Shown here one piece after another: positions 30,329 to 40,108 of a DNA stretch of 64,000 bases (position 1 is the first letter of the stretch; each line of letters starts with the position of its first letter). The position numbers and the translations under genes were made by a program. The notes under the pieces are model-generated. The model saw nothing but the letters and a program-made list of their open reading frames with translations, did no database searches and was not told where the DNA came from. Where the stretch lies: assembly GCA_022510945.1 (NCBI GenBank), contig JAFLSK010000002.1, positions 33,911-97,910 of the forward strand, read 5' to 3'. The DNA is from Ruminococcus sp. GTDB lineage: Bacteria > Bacillota > Clostridia > Oscillospirales > Acutalibacteraceae.

Positions 30329-32197
30329 ATGTCATTCTTACCGATGACAATTAAAGAAGTACAAAACCGCGGGTGGGATTGTGTGGACTTCGTCTACATA
30401 ACAGGCGACGCATACGTCGACCACCCGTCTTTCGGCACGGCAATCATAACCCGCGTCCTCGAAAACAGGGGCTATCGTGTTGCCGTGCTTTCACAGCCTG
30501 ACTGGCGTTCGGACAGAGATTTTACTCAGTTCGGCCGCCCTCGTCTGGGCTTTTTTATTAGCGCAGGCAATATCGATAGTATGGTAGCGCACTACACCGT
30601 CGCAAAGCGCAAGCGCAGCGACGACGCCTACACCGCCGGCGGAAAGTCCGGCAAGCGACCCGACCGCGCAGTCACCGTGTATAGCAATATTGTAAAGCGG
30701 CTCTATCCGGACGTGCCCGTTGTGATAGGCGGTCTTGAGGCTTCGTTGAGGCGTTTTGCTCACTACGACTATTGGTCGGACAGCGTTATGCCGTCTGTCC
30801 TATTCGACAGCAAAGCCGACATCCTTTCCTACGGAATGGGAGAACTGCAAACGGTAGAAATCGCCGACCGCCTTAACGACGGACTACCAATCGAATCGCT
30901 TTATGATATACGCGGTATCTGCTACGCAATCCCCACTAAGGACTACGTCCCCGAGTCGGTCGTTGACCTGCCGAGCTTTGAGCGAGTGAGGGAGAGTAAG
31001 CGTGATTACGCGATAGCCGCGCGCAAGGAGCTTGAGGAGGCGGATGCTGTGCGCGGTCGAAAGATGATTCAGCGCCACGGCAAATATATTCTCGTGCAGA
31101 ATCCGCCTATGCCGCCGCTAAACACCGAGCAGCTTGACTGGGTATACTCGCTTCCGTACGAGCGTTACTATCCCGAGTGCTACGAAGTGCAGGGCGGCGT
31201 GCCGGGAATCAAGGAAGTTGAGTTCTCCATAACCCACAACCGCGGCTGCTTCGGCGCGTGTAACTTCTGCTCTCTTGCGTTTCACCAGGGCAGAGCCGTA
31301 ACCGTGCGTAGCGAACAGAGCGTTATAAACGAGGCGAAAAGCTTTGTAGACAACCCGCGTTTTAAGGGATACATAAGCGATGTGGGCGGTCCTACCGCAA
31401 ACTTCCGTGTACCCTCCTGCAAAATTCAGGAGAAAAGCGGGCTTTGTAAAAATAAAAAATGCCTCTCGCCGAAACCATGCAAAAATCTTATCGCCGACCA
31501 CAGTGAGTACATAGAGCTTTTACGCAAGCTAAGAAAGCTTGACGGAATAAAAAAGGTATTTGTCCGCAGCGGAATCCGCTACGACTACTTCCTCGCCGAT
31601 GAGTCCGACGAATTCCTCGACGAGCTCGTCCGTCACCACGTCAGCGGCCAGCTACGCGTTGCTCCCGAACATTGCTCCGAGGTTGTCCTCGACCGTATGG
31701 GCAAGCCGCACATAGAGGCGTACAAGCGATTTTCCGATAAGTTCTATAAGGCTACAAATCGAATAAATAAAGAGCAGTACATTGTCCCATATCTTATGAG
31801 CTCGCATCCGGGTTGCACGATGAAGGACGCTGTGGAATTAGCAGTGTTTCTCAAGCGCGAGAAAATCCACCCCGAACAGGTGCAGGATTTTTACCCGACA
31901 CCGGGCACTATCTCCACGGCTATGTTCTACACAGGCCTCGACCCATACACGCTCGAAGAGGTTTATGTTCCGAAAGACCCCGCCGAAAAAGCTATGCAGC
32001 GCGCACTGATGCAGTATTTTATCCCGAAAAACCGCGAAACCGTGTTCAAGGCGTTGAAAGCTGTGGGCAGGCTTGATTTAGTAGGTACGGGCAAAAACTG
32101 TCTCATAACTCCGCCGAAGGGCTACGAAATAAAACAAAAACCAAAACAGAAGAACAATAAGTATTCCCGAAAGCCGAAAAAGAGAAGTAAAAGATGA
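30329..32197 (+). CDS. YgiQ-family radical SAM protein
   Basis: VDHPSFGTAIITRVLE, ITHNRGCFGACNFCSLAFHQGRAV, QDFYPTPGTISTAMFYTGLDPYT. Confidence 0.95.
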   Translation: MSFLPMTIKEVQNRGWDCVDFVYITGDAYVDHPSFGTAIITRVLENRGYRVAVLSQPDWRSDRDFTQFGRPRLGFFISAGNIDSMVAHYTVAKRKRSDDAYTAGGKSGKRPDRAVTVYSNIVKRLYPDVPVVIGGLEASLRRFAHYDYWSDSVMPSVLFDSKADILSYGMGELQTVEIADRLNDGLPIESLYDIRGICYAIPTKDYVPESVVDLPSFERVRESKRDYAIAARKELEEADAVRGRKMIQRHGKYILVQNPPMPPLNTEQLDWVYSLPYERYYPECYEVQGGVPGIKEVEFSITHNRGCFGACNFCSLAFHQGRAVTVRSEQSVINEAKSFVDNPRFKGYISDVGGPTANFRVPSCKIQEKSGLCKNKKCLSPKPCKNLIADHSEYIELLRKLRKLDGIKKVFVRSGIRYDYFLADESDEFLDELVRHHVSGQLRVAPEHCSEVVLDRMGKPHIEAYKRFSDKFYKATNRINKEQYIVPYLMSSHPGCTMKDAVELAVFLKREKIHPEQVQDFYPTPGTISTAMFYTGLDPYTLEEVYVPKDPAEKAMQRALMQYFIPKNRETVFKALKAVGRLDLVGTGKNCLITPPKGYEIKQKPKQKNNKYSRKPKKRSKR

Positions 32198-33042
32198 AGA
32201 AAACTATTTTAAAGATAATTGTTATCCTTCTTGTACTACTCATATTCGGTGTCCTTTTCAAATACACCGCCACACCCCACGGCGGACTTACAGTCTGCTT
32301 TATTGACGTAGGTCAGGGCGACTCTGCTTTTGTTTCTGCTGACGGATATAATATCCTCATTGACGGCGGCGTTAAAACAACCGCTAAGGAGGTCACCGCC
32401 GTGCTCGACCGCTACGGCGTTAAAACCCTCGACCTTGTAATTGCGTCGCACATCGACAGCGACCATATAGGCGGCATAGCGCGCGTAATGCGCAACTACA
32501 ACGTTAACTCATTCGTGACGGCTAAGACAGACGAAAGCCTTAAAGGTGAAAATGACATTGTGCGGCAGGATTTGCTCTCCGCGCTGAATAAAACGGGAAT
32601 AGGCTACGTTTCATCGGGCGACCGATACACTTTCGACAAGCTGACCGTTGATATAATATCCCCCGACCGCGAATTTGGTAACGCGAACGACGACTCCGTT
32701 GTCGCAAAGCTTTCCTACGGTGAGCGTAGCTTTCTCTTTATGGGTGACGTTTCCTCAAAGGTCGAGAAAGCTATCCTCCAAAATGGCTGCGATATAAACG
32801 CGGATGTCCTGAAGGTCAGCCACCACGGCAGTCACAGCTCGACGAGCGGGGCGTATCTCAGTGCCGTTGATCCACGTTACGCAGTTGTGTCCGTGTCCGC
32901 GCACAATTCCTATAACCTCCCGAACCACGAGGTTATGCAGAGGCTCTACGACTACGGCTGTGAGGTCCTGCGCACCGACGAAAGCGGAACTATAACTGTC
33001 CGTTCTGACGGCACGAATATTGACGTTTCTACGGAAAAATAG
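32194..33042 (+). CDS. Stand-alone ComEC-type metallo-beta-lactamase (extracellular)
   Basis: Signal/TM anchor, VCFIDVGQGDSAFV, DLVIASHIDSDHIGGI, LKVSHHGSHSSTS. Confidence 0.9.
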   Translation: MKKTILKIIVILLVLLIFGVLFKYTATPHGGLTVCFIDVGQGDSAFVSADGYNILIDGGVKTTAKEVTAVLDRYGVKTLDLVIASHIDSDHIGGIARVMRNYNVNSFVTAKTDESLKGENDIVRQDLLSALNKTGIGYVSSGDRYTFDKLTVDIISPDREFGNANDDSVVAKLSYGERSFLFMGDVSSKVEKAILQNGCDINADVLKVSHHGSHSSTSGAYLSAVDPRYAVVSVSAHNSYNLPNHEVMQRLYDYGCEVLRTDESGTITVRSDGTNIDVSTEK

Positions 33043-33114
33043 CTTGACTTATATACAATACTTTAATATAATAACAAGGTATTAATTATAATTAATTCTC
33101 AAATTTAGTAAGAG

Positions 33115-34350
33115 GTGAGTACGATAGGAGTTTATGAAGAACTTCAGGCTCGCGGTTTAATCGCTCAGGTAACTGACGAGGAAGAAATCCGCGATATGGT
33201 AAATCAGGGTAAAGCTGTATTTTACATAGGCTTTGACCCCACAGCAGACAGCCTCCACGTCGGTCACTTTATGGCGCTTTGCCTTATGAAGAGACTGCAG
33301 ATGGCCGGCAACAAGCCGATAGCCCTCGTAGGCGGCGGCACAGGTATGATAGGCGACCCATCGGGACGTACCGATATGCGCAAAATGCTCACAAAGGAAG
33401 ACATTGAGCACAACTGCAACTGCTTTAAGGAGCAGATGAGCAAGTTTATCGACTTCTCCGACGGTAAGGCGATTATGGTCAACAACGCCGACTGGCTTCT
33501 TGACCTCAACTACGTCGAGCTTCTCCGCGAGGTAGGTGCGTGCTTCAGCGTTAACCGTATGCTTACAGCCGAGTGCTATAAGCAGAGAATGGAGAAGGGC
33601 TTAAGTTTCCTTGAGTTTAACTATATGATTATGCAGAGCTACGACTTCTATAATCTCTATCAGAAGTACGGCTGTAATATGCAGTTCGGCGGCGACGACC
33701 AGTGGAGCAATATGCTCGGCGGCACGGAGCTTATCCGCCGCAAGCTTGGTAAGGACGCCTACGCTATGACAATCACGCTCCTCTTAAATTCCGAGGGTAA
33801 AAAGATGGGCAAGACCCAGAGCGGTGCCGTTTGGCTCGACCCGAAAAAGACAAGCCCCTACGATTTCTACCAGTATTGGCGCAATGTGGCTGACGCGGAC
33901 GTTTTAAAGTGCATCCGTATGCTTACTTTCCTTCCGCTCGAGGAAATCGACAAGATGGACTCATGGGAGGGTGCACAGCTTAACACCGCTAAGGAAATTC
34001 TTGCTTTCGAGCTTACGAAGCTTGTTCACGGCGAGGAAGAGGCAAACAAGGCTCAGGAGGCGGCTCGCGCACTCTTCGGCTCAGGCACTAATACTGACAA
34101 TATGCCGAGTACCGAGCTTTCAGCTGATGACCTTACTGAAAACTACACCGTTCTCGATTTGCTCACTTCCTGCGGGCTTATCCCGTCGCGTAAGGAAGGA
34201 AGACGACTCATCGAGCAGGGCGGCGTATCTCTCGACGGCGTAAAGGTCGAGAACCCGAACGCAGCCGTAACTGCCGATATGTTCAGCGAAAACGGTTACA
34301 TCGTAATCAAAAAGGGTAAAAAGGTTTATCACAAGGCTGTTCTAAATTAA
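33115..34350 (+). CDS. tyrS: Tyrosyl-tRNA synthetase
   Basis: [14 protein letters not shown] (HIGH region), KMGKTQSG (KMSKS region), C-terminal S4 domain. Confidence 0.96.
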   Translation: MSTIGVYEELQARGLIAQVTDEEEIRDMVNQGKAVFYIGFDPTADSLHVGHFMALCLMKRLQMAGNKPIALVGGGTGMIGDPSGRTDMRKMLTKEDIEHNCNCFKEQMSKFIDFSDGKAIMVNNADWLLDLNYVELLREVGACFSVNRMLTAECYKQRMEKGLSFLEFNYMIMQSYDFYNLYQKYGCNMQFGGDDQWSNMLGGTELIRRKLGKDAYAMTITLLLNSEGKKMGKTQSGAVWLDPKKTSPYDFYQYWRNVADADVLKCIRMLTFLPLEEIDKMDSWEGAQLNTAKEILAFELTKLVHGEEEANKAQEAARALFGSGTNTDNMPSTELSADDLTENYTVLDLLTSCGLIPSRKEGRRLIEQGGVSLDGVKVENPNAAVTADMFSENGYIVIKKGKKVYHKAVLN

Positions 34351-34379
34351 GTATTCAGTTTAATAAGGGGGATTTACAA

Positions 34380-34808
34380 ATGAAGAAATTTTTCTCAGAA
34401 TTCAAGGCGTTTATAATGCGCGGTAACGTAATGGATTTAGCCGTAGCTGTAATTATCGGCGGAGCGTTTCAGAGCATCGTTTCCTCACTCTGCGACGATG
34501 TAATCACGCCGCTCATACAGTACATAATCGGTATGATTACCGGCGCTCAGTCTATCGACGAGATGATGCAGGTGCTCAACGTCGGTCCTATCTCGTTCGG
34601 CAACTTCATCTCCGCTATAATCAACTTCATCATTATGGCGTTCATTATCTTCATTCTTGTTAAGGTTGTCAACAAAGCTATGGCTGTCGGCAAGAAGAAG
34701 GAAGAAGTGATTGAAGAGGTTACGACAAAGACCTGCCCGCACTGTATGTCAGAAATCCATATCGACGCAACAAAGTGCCCCCACTGCACAGCCGACATCA
34801 CAGAATAA
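34380..34808 (+). CDS. mscL: Large-conductance mechanosensitive channel with C-terminal zinc-ribbon-like tail
   Basis: EFKAFIMRGNVMDLAVAVIIGGAF; C-terminus CPHCMSEIHIDATKCPHC. Confidence 0.95.
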   Translation: MKKFFSEFKAFIMRGNVMDLAVAVIIGGAFQSIVSSLCDDVITPLIQYIIGMITGAQSIDEMMQVLNVGPISFGNFISAIINFIIMAFIIFILVKVVNKAMAVGKKKEEVIEEVTTKTCPHCMSEIHIDATKCPHCTADITE

Positions 34809-34822
34809 AATTAATTGCGATC

Positions 34823-34856
34823 AAAAGCTGTCTCTCTCGAGGCAGCTTTTCTTTGT
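34823..34856 (+). terminator. Intrinsic terminator after mscL
   Basis: AAAAGCTGtctctctcgagGCAGCTTTTctttg. Confidence 0.75.
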
Positions 34857-34914
34857 AGATTTTTTGATTTGTTTATGTTAGAATAATTACAGTTAACAAT
34901 TTGGCGGTGAGAAT

Positions 34915-35595
34915 ATGTACAAGCTATTAATAATTGAAGACGATTTCGGCATAGCGAACGCTATCAAAACGCAGGCGCAAAGCTGGAATCTTGAAACTCA
35001 CATAGTTGATGATTTCCGCAATGTGTTATCGCAGTTTGCCGATTTTCAGCCGCATATCGTTTTGCTTGATATATCTTTGCCGTTTTTTAACGGCTACCAC
35101 TGGTGCAGTGAAATAAGAAAAATCTCAAAAGTGCCTATTATATTTATATCCTCTGCTTCAGATAATATGAACATCGTAATGGCTATGAATATGGGCGCCG
35201 ACGACTTTATTTCAAAACCGTTTGACCAAAGTGTCCTTATGGCCAAAATTCAGGCTATGCTGCGCCGCACCTATGATTTCTCTGAAAGTGTTTCCGTGCT
35301 CGAACACAGAGGAGCGTTTTTGAACACAGGCGACAACACGCTGACCTATAACGATGAAAAAATCTCGCTGACAAAGAACGAGTACAGAATCCTGCTCTGT
35401 CTTATGGAGAACAAGGGCATAGTCGTCAGCCGCGAGAAGCTTATGGAACGCTTGTGGGAGACCGATAGCTTTGTCGATGAAAACACACTCACCGTCAACA
35501 TAAACCGCCTTCGAAAGAAGCTCGATGCCGCGGGACTTAATAATTTTATAACAACGAAATTCGGCGTAGGTTATATATTAGAGGAAACCAAATGA
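34915..35595 (+). CDS. OmpR-family response regulator (BceR-like)
   Basis: Receiver domain LLIIEDD..VLLDISLPFFNGYHWC..ISKPFD; winged-helix C-terminal domain. Confidence 0.9.
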   Translation: MYKLLIIEDDFGIANAIKTQAQSWNLETHIVDDFRNVLSQFADFQPHIVLLDISLPFFNGYHWCSEIRKISKVPIIFISSASDNMNIVMAMNMGADDFISKPFDQSVLMAKIQAMLRRTYDFSESVSVLEHRGAFLNTGDNTLTYNDEKISLTKNEYRILLCLMENKGIVVSREKLMERLWETDSFVDENTLTVNINRLRKKLDAAGLNNFITTKFGVGYILEETK

Positions 35596-36581
35596 ACCTG
35601 TTCAAAGCGTATATCAAAGAAAAACGAATATTTTTCATAGCGTTTTTGCTGTTTGTTTTAATCTTCTCGCTTTCCTTTTTTCTGTTTCATATCTCAATCA
35701 AGGCGGTTTTGTATCCTGCCGCGCTTTGCGCTCTGCTCGGCATTTTCGTAGTGATTATTGATTATGTTAAAGTAAGAGCAAATCACTTGGAGCTTTTGAG
35801 GATACAACGGCTCACCGCCGATATGATTACCGAACTGCCGGAAACCGACTCTGTTTATTCTGACGATTATAATGAGATAATAAGTAAACTAAAATCGGAA
35901 GTCAGTCGGCTTGAGAGCGACACAAGCGCAAAATACAAGGATATGATTGACTATTATACCGTATGGGCGCACCAGATTAAAACTCCGATTGCTTCGATGC
36001 GCCTTACTCTGCAAAATGACGACAGCGCTCTTTCGAGGACTATTATGGCCGATTTGTTCAGAATCGAGCAGTATGTGGAAATGGTGCTCGCCTTTTTGCG
36101 CTTGGATGCCGAGTCCAGCGACTACGTTTTCAGGGAACACAGCATTGACGACATAGTCAGAAAATCGGTCAAGAAATTTTCCTTAGAATTTATTAACAGA
36201 AAGATTTCACTCGATTTAAAGCCTTGTAACTCCAAAATCATAACCGATGAAAAGTGGTTTGCGTTCGTAATTGAGCAGCTACTCTCAAACGCTCTGAAGT
36301 ACACCCGAAAGGGAAGTATAAAGATTTATATGCCAAATCCCGAGACACTCTGCATAGAAGATACGGGAATCGGTATAGCGAGCGAGGATTTGCCGAGGAT
36401 TTTTGAGCGCGGATACACGGGCTACAACGGGCGCACGGACTCGAACTCGAGCGGACTCGGACTATATCTCTGTAAGAGGATTTGCAACAACCTGAGCATA
36501 GGCATAAAAGCTGAGTCAGAGCCCGATAAAGGCACAAAGATTATTCTTGATTTGAGCCAATACAAAATTAAAAATGACTAA
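35592..36581 (+). CDS. Sensor histidine kinase (BceS-like, intramembrane-sensing)
   Basis: Two TMs with a very short extracytoplasmic loop, YYTVWAHQIKTPIASMRL H-box, GLGLYLCKRI G-box. Confidence 0.9.
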   Translation: MNLFKAYIKEKRIFFIAFLLFVLIFSLSFFLFHISIKAVLYPAALCALLGIFVVIIDYVKVRANHLELLRIQRLTADMITELPETDSVYSDDYNEIISKLKSEVSRLESDTSAKYKDMIDYYTVWAHQIKTPIASMRLTLQNDDSALSRTIMADLFRIEQYVEMVLAFLRLDAESSDYVFREHSIDDIVRKSVKKFSLEFINRKISLDLKPCNSKIITDEKWFAFVIEQLLSNALKYTRKGSIKIYMPNPETLCIEDTGIGIASEDLPRIFERGYTGYNGRTDSNSSGLGLYLCKRICNNLSIGIKAESEPDKGTKIILDLSQYKIKND

Positions 36582-36583
36582 AA

Positions 36584-36599
36584 CTTACGAAAATGTAAG
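36584..36599. promoter_or_regulatory. Candidate response-regulator operator upstream of BceAB-like transporter
   Basis: Inverted repeat CTTACgaaaatGTAAG; second ATGTAAG at about 36615 as a direct repeat. Confidence 0.4.
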
Positions 36600-36690
36600 A
36601 CTTAAGAGGGGAAATGTAAGCCGATTCGATGGCGATACATTCCCCGATTTTGATATAATGTCCTCGACATCTTAATTAGGAGGAACACAA

Positions 36691-37455
36691 TTGAGTATCT
36701 TAGAAGTACACGAACTAAAGAAGGTATACTCGACCCGCTTTGGCGGCAACAAGGTCGAGGCGCTGAAAAATATTAACTTCAGTGTGGAACAGGGTGAATA
36801 CGTCGCGATTATGGGTGAGTCCGGCTCCGGCAAAACGACGTTACTGAACATATTGGCTTCACTCGATAAGCCTACAGGCGGAAGAGTAATCCTCAATGGT
36901 AGGGACTTGTCCCAAATCAAGGATTCACATATTTCAGCCTTCCGCAGGGATAACCTCGGCTTTGTTTTTCAGGATTTCAACCTGCTCGACACCTTTACGC
37001 TATGGGATAATATAGTCCTTCCGCTTGTGTTGTCGGGCAAAAGCTACAAGGAAATGGACGAAAAAATAAAGCCAATAGCCGAAAAGCTGCGCATTTATGA
37101 TTTGCTCAAAAAATATCCGTACGAGGTCTCGGGAGGACAAAAACAGCGGGCAGCAGTGGCACGAGCGATTATCACCGAACCAAAGCTTATCCTCGCCGAC
37201 GAGCCGACAGGCGCGCTCGACTCAAAGGCGTCCGACGAGCTTTTGAGAATGTTCAACGTAATCAACGAAAGCGGACAGACTATCATAATGGTTACTCATT
37301 CCGTAAAGGCTGCGAGCTCCGCAAACAGAGTACTGTTCATAAAAGACGGCGAGGTGTATCATCAGATTTACCGCGGCAACAGTACCGACGAGCAGCTTTA
37401 CGAGAAGATTTCCAACACGCTTACACTCCTTGCAACGGGCGGTGACGGAAGATGA
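36691..37455 (+). CDS. ABC transporter ATP-binding protein (BceA-like)
   Basis: GESGSGKTTLLNIL, YEVSGGQKQRAAVARAI, LILADEPTGALD. Confidence 0.93.
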   Translation: MSILEVHELKKVYSTRFGGNKVEALKNINFSVEQGEYVAIMGESGSGKTTLLNILASLDKPTGGRVILNGRDLSQIKDSHISAFRRDNLGFVFQDFNLLDTFTLWDNIVLPLVLSGKSYKEMDEKIKPIAEKLRIYDLLKKYPYEVSGGQKQRAAVARAIITEPKLILADEPTGALDSKASDELLRMFNVINESGQTIIMVTHSVKAASSANRVLFIKDGEVYHQIYRGNSTDEQLYEKISNTLTLLATGGDGR

Positions 37456-39500
37456 AAGCAGGATTCTATCCAAAGCTCGCCTTCGACGGAATAAGAAAGA
37501 ACAGGCGGCTGTATTTTCCGTATATCATAACCTGCGTAGCTATGGTAATGATGTACTACATTATTTCGTTTCTGCAAAGTACCGACACTCTCTCGAACGT
37601 CAGAGGTATCGCGACAGTAAGGGAAACGCTCTCGCTCGGAACGTGGGTAATCGCTATTTTTGCCTGTATATTTCTGTTCTATACCAACTCTTTCCTTATC
37701 CGCAGGCGTAAAAAGGAGTTCGGTTTATTCAATATCCTCGGTATGGGAAAGCGCAACATAAGCGTAATTCTCTTCTGGGAAGTTCTGATAATTTACGTTA
37801 TTTCAATTGTTTTTGGACTGTTCCTCGGAATTGCCCTGTCAAAAATGGCTGAGCTCGCACTCGTCTACATTATGCGCGGAGAGGTTACCTACGGTATATC
37901 TGTGTCGATAGACTCTGCTGTGATGGCGGTCGCACTGTTCGGAGCACTGTTCTTTCTGCTGTTTCTCAACGCTCTCCGTCAGGTTAAATTCTCGAGCGCA
38001 ATTGCTCTGCTGAGAAGTGAAGCTGTCGGCGAAAAAAAGCCGAAGGCTAACTGGTTTTTAGGTATCTTGGGTGTATTGATTTTAGCTGTGGCTTATTTTA
38101 TTTCTGTTAGAATTGATGACCCTGTTTCCGCACTTTTGATTTTCTTCGTCGCAGTTATTCTTGTCATTCTCGGAACATATGTAACGATGATTTCGGGCTC
38201 GGTTTTGTTCTGCAAAATTCTTCAAAAGAATAAAAAATATTATTACAAACCCAATCATTTCGTATCCGTTTCCTCAATGGTCTACCGAATGAAGCGCAAC
38301 GGGGCAGGACTTGCTTCAATATGTATCCTCGCTACAATGGTGCTCGTAATGATTTCGTCTACCGCAAGTCTTTATTTCGGCGCAGAGGACAGTTTGAATA
38401 ATCGCTATCATAGGGAGATTAATTTCACAATAGTTTGCAATAACCTCTCTGAAAAGAGTCGCGCCGAAACAGACAAGGTGCTCTCGCATGTGAGCAAAAT
38501 CGCCGAGAAGTACGGCACAAAGCCTCTGAATGTGATTGACTACCGCGAGGCGTATGTTGCGGGTCTGATTACGGGAAACACAGTTGAAACTGACGTTACC
38601 GCCGTAGAAGGAGGTTATAGCTATTCCGACATTATGGTCTTTAACTTTATCTCGCTTGACGATTACAACAGAGCGATGAACACACGCGAGAGTCTCAAAG
38701 ACGGTGAGGCACTACTATGCTCTAAAAAAGTCGATTATAACGAGGACACCATATCTTTCAATAATGGAAGAACGCTCAAAATAAAGGGCAAGCTTGATAG
38801 AATGTTTCAGAGACAAGAAGAAATGGATGTCGCGTTTTCCGTGGTTTATTTAGTTGTTCCAGATATTGATAATGCCGTTCAGGGACTTAATACGCTTGAG
38901 AATTTTGAAGGAGATAAAATGGTTAACTTTACCCGCAGCTATCAATTCGATACAGGACTTGATGTGGACAAACAGATTGCTTTGTATAAAGAATTGGTTT
39001 CTGATATACCCACGGAGCCCGAAATGTACAGCGATGATGACAGCATTAATTATATAAGGATTGCAAGCCGCGAAGTTCAGCGGGACAGCTTCTATAGCCT
39101 CAACGGCGGACTGTTCTATCTCGGAATAATACTGAGCCTTGTGTTCATTTTTGCAGCCGTACTGATTATTTATTACAAGCAAATATCCGAGGGGTATGAG
39201 GACCAAGCGCGGTTTGAAATTATGCAAAAGGTCGGTATGACAAAGCGCGAAATCCGAAAGAGCATAAATTCGCAGCTTTTGACCGTTTTCTTCCTGCCGT
39301 TGATTTTAGCGGGACTTCACCTGACCTTTGCTTTCCCGATTATCAGCAAGATTCTCGTGATGTTCGGACTATTTAATAATTCTCTGTTTATAATAACAGC
39401 AATAGTTTGCTTCGTCATCTTCTCACTCTTCTACGCGATTGTTTACAAAATCACGTCGAACACCTACTACAACATAGTAAGCGGAGCAAAAGAAAAGTAA
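37452..39500 (+). CDS. FtsX-domain ABC transporter permease (BceB-like)
   Basis: 10-TM layout, FtsX domains, large extracellular domain; ATGA overlap with the ATPase gene. Confidence 0.9.
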   Translation: MKAGFYPKLAFDGIRKNRRLYFPYIITCVAMVMMYYIISFLQSTDTLSNVRGIATVRETLSLGTWVIAIFACIFLFYTNSFLIRRRKKEFGLFNILGMGKRNISVILFWEVLIIYVISIVFGLFLGIALSKMAELALVYIMRGEVTYGISVSIDSAVMAVALFGALFFLLFLNALRQVKFSSAIALLRSEAVGEKKPKANWFLGILGVLILAVAYFISVRIDDPVSALLIFFVAVILVILGTYVTMISGSVLFCKILQKNKKYYYKPNHFVSVSSMVYRMKRNGAGLASICILATMVLVMISSTASLYFGAEDSLNNRYHREINFTIVCNNLSEKSRAETDKVLSHVSKIAEKYGTKPLNVIDYREAYVAGLITGNTVETDVTAVEGGYSYSDIMVFNFISLDDYNRAMNTRESLKDGEALLCSKKVDYNEDTISFNNGRTLKIKGKLDRMFQRQEEMDVAFSVVYLVVPDIDNAVQGLNTLENFEGDKMVNFTRSYQFDTGLDVDKQIALYKELVSDIPTEPEMYSDDDSINYIRIASREVQRDSFYSLNGGLFYLGIILSLVFIFAAVLIIYYKQISEGYEDQARFEIMQKVGMTKREIRKSINSQLLTVFFLPLILAGLHLTFAFPIISKILVMFGLFNNSLFIITAIVCFVIFSLFYAIVYKITSNTYYNIVSGAKEK

Positions 39501-39564
39501 TTTCTCGTTAGCTAATGTCACTTCAATTGCTGAGTGCATTAAGCAAATTATCCTTCCTGCAAAC

Positions 39565-39599
39565 AGCGCCACCCGTCACATTTCGTGACGGGTGGCGCT
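39565..39599. terminator. Bidirectional terminator between convergent bceB-like and aroK
   Basis: Perfect 15-bp stem AGCGCCACCCGTCAC-atttc-GTGACGGGTGGCGCT. Confidence 0.9.
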
Positions 39600-39606
39600 A
39601 TATTGT

Positions 39607-40107
39607 TTACTTATTTAATGCTTTTATAATATCGTCTACCGTTTCCTCGAGCGAGTTGCCGCTTTTGTATTTGACGACAATGTCGGCGTACTTCTCGTAG
39701 TAGGGGAGACGTGCCCTGAGAACGTCGTCGAGCGTTTCTGTGCCTTGCATTGCAATTCCTCTGTCGCCGAAGTTGCCGAGCCTTCTTTTGAGTTCCTCAA
39801 TCGGAACGTCAATAAACACAACCGTACCGATTTCGCTGAGGTGCTCCATCGCCTCACTCGACATAACCATCGAGCCGCCCGTAGCGATAATCACGCGGTC
39901 GCACATTACGGTGCTGCCGATTTCGCACTCGACACCGAGGAAATACTCGAGCCCCTTCTCGTCAATAATGCTCTGCAGCGTTTTCTTCTCCTTCTGCGAA
40001 ATCACCGAATCAGTGTCCATAAAGCCGTAGCCGAGCCTTCTCGCGAGCACAACTCCGAGCGTGCTCTTGCCGCTGCCGGGCATACCTGTGAGTATGATGT
40101 TTTTCAT
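39607..40107 (-). CDS. aroK: Shikimate kinase
   Basis: MKNIILTGMPGSGKSTLGVVLARRLGYGFMDTDSVI, IIATGGSMV. Confidence 0.9.
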   Translation of the reverse strand: MKNIILTGMPGSGKSTLGVVLARRLGYGFMDTDSVISQKEKKTLQSIIDEKGLEYFLGVECEIGSTVMCDRVIIATGGSMVMSSEAMEHLSEIGTVVFIDVPIEELKRRLGNFGDRGIAMQGTETLDDVLRARLPYYEKYADIVVKYKSGNSLEETVDDIIKALNK

Positions 40108-40108
40108 A

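Noticed and set aside
33043-33114. T-box leader upstream of tyrS
   Set aside because: The interval is only ~70 nt, too short, and lacks a T-box motif and terminator.
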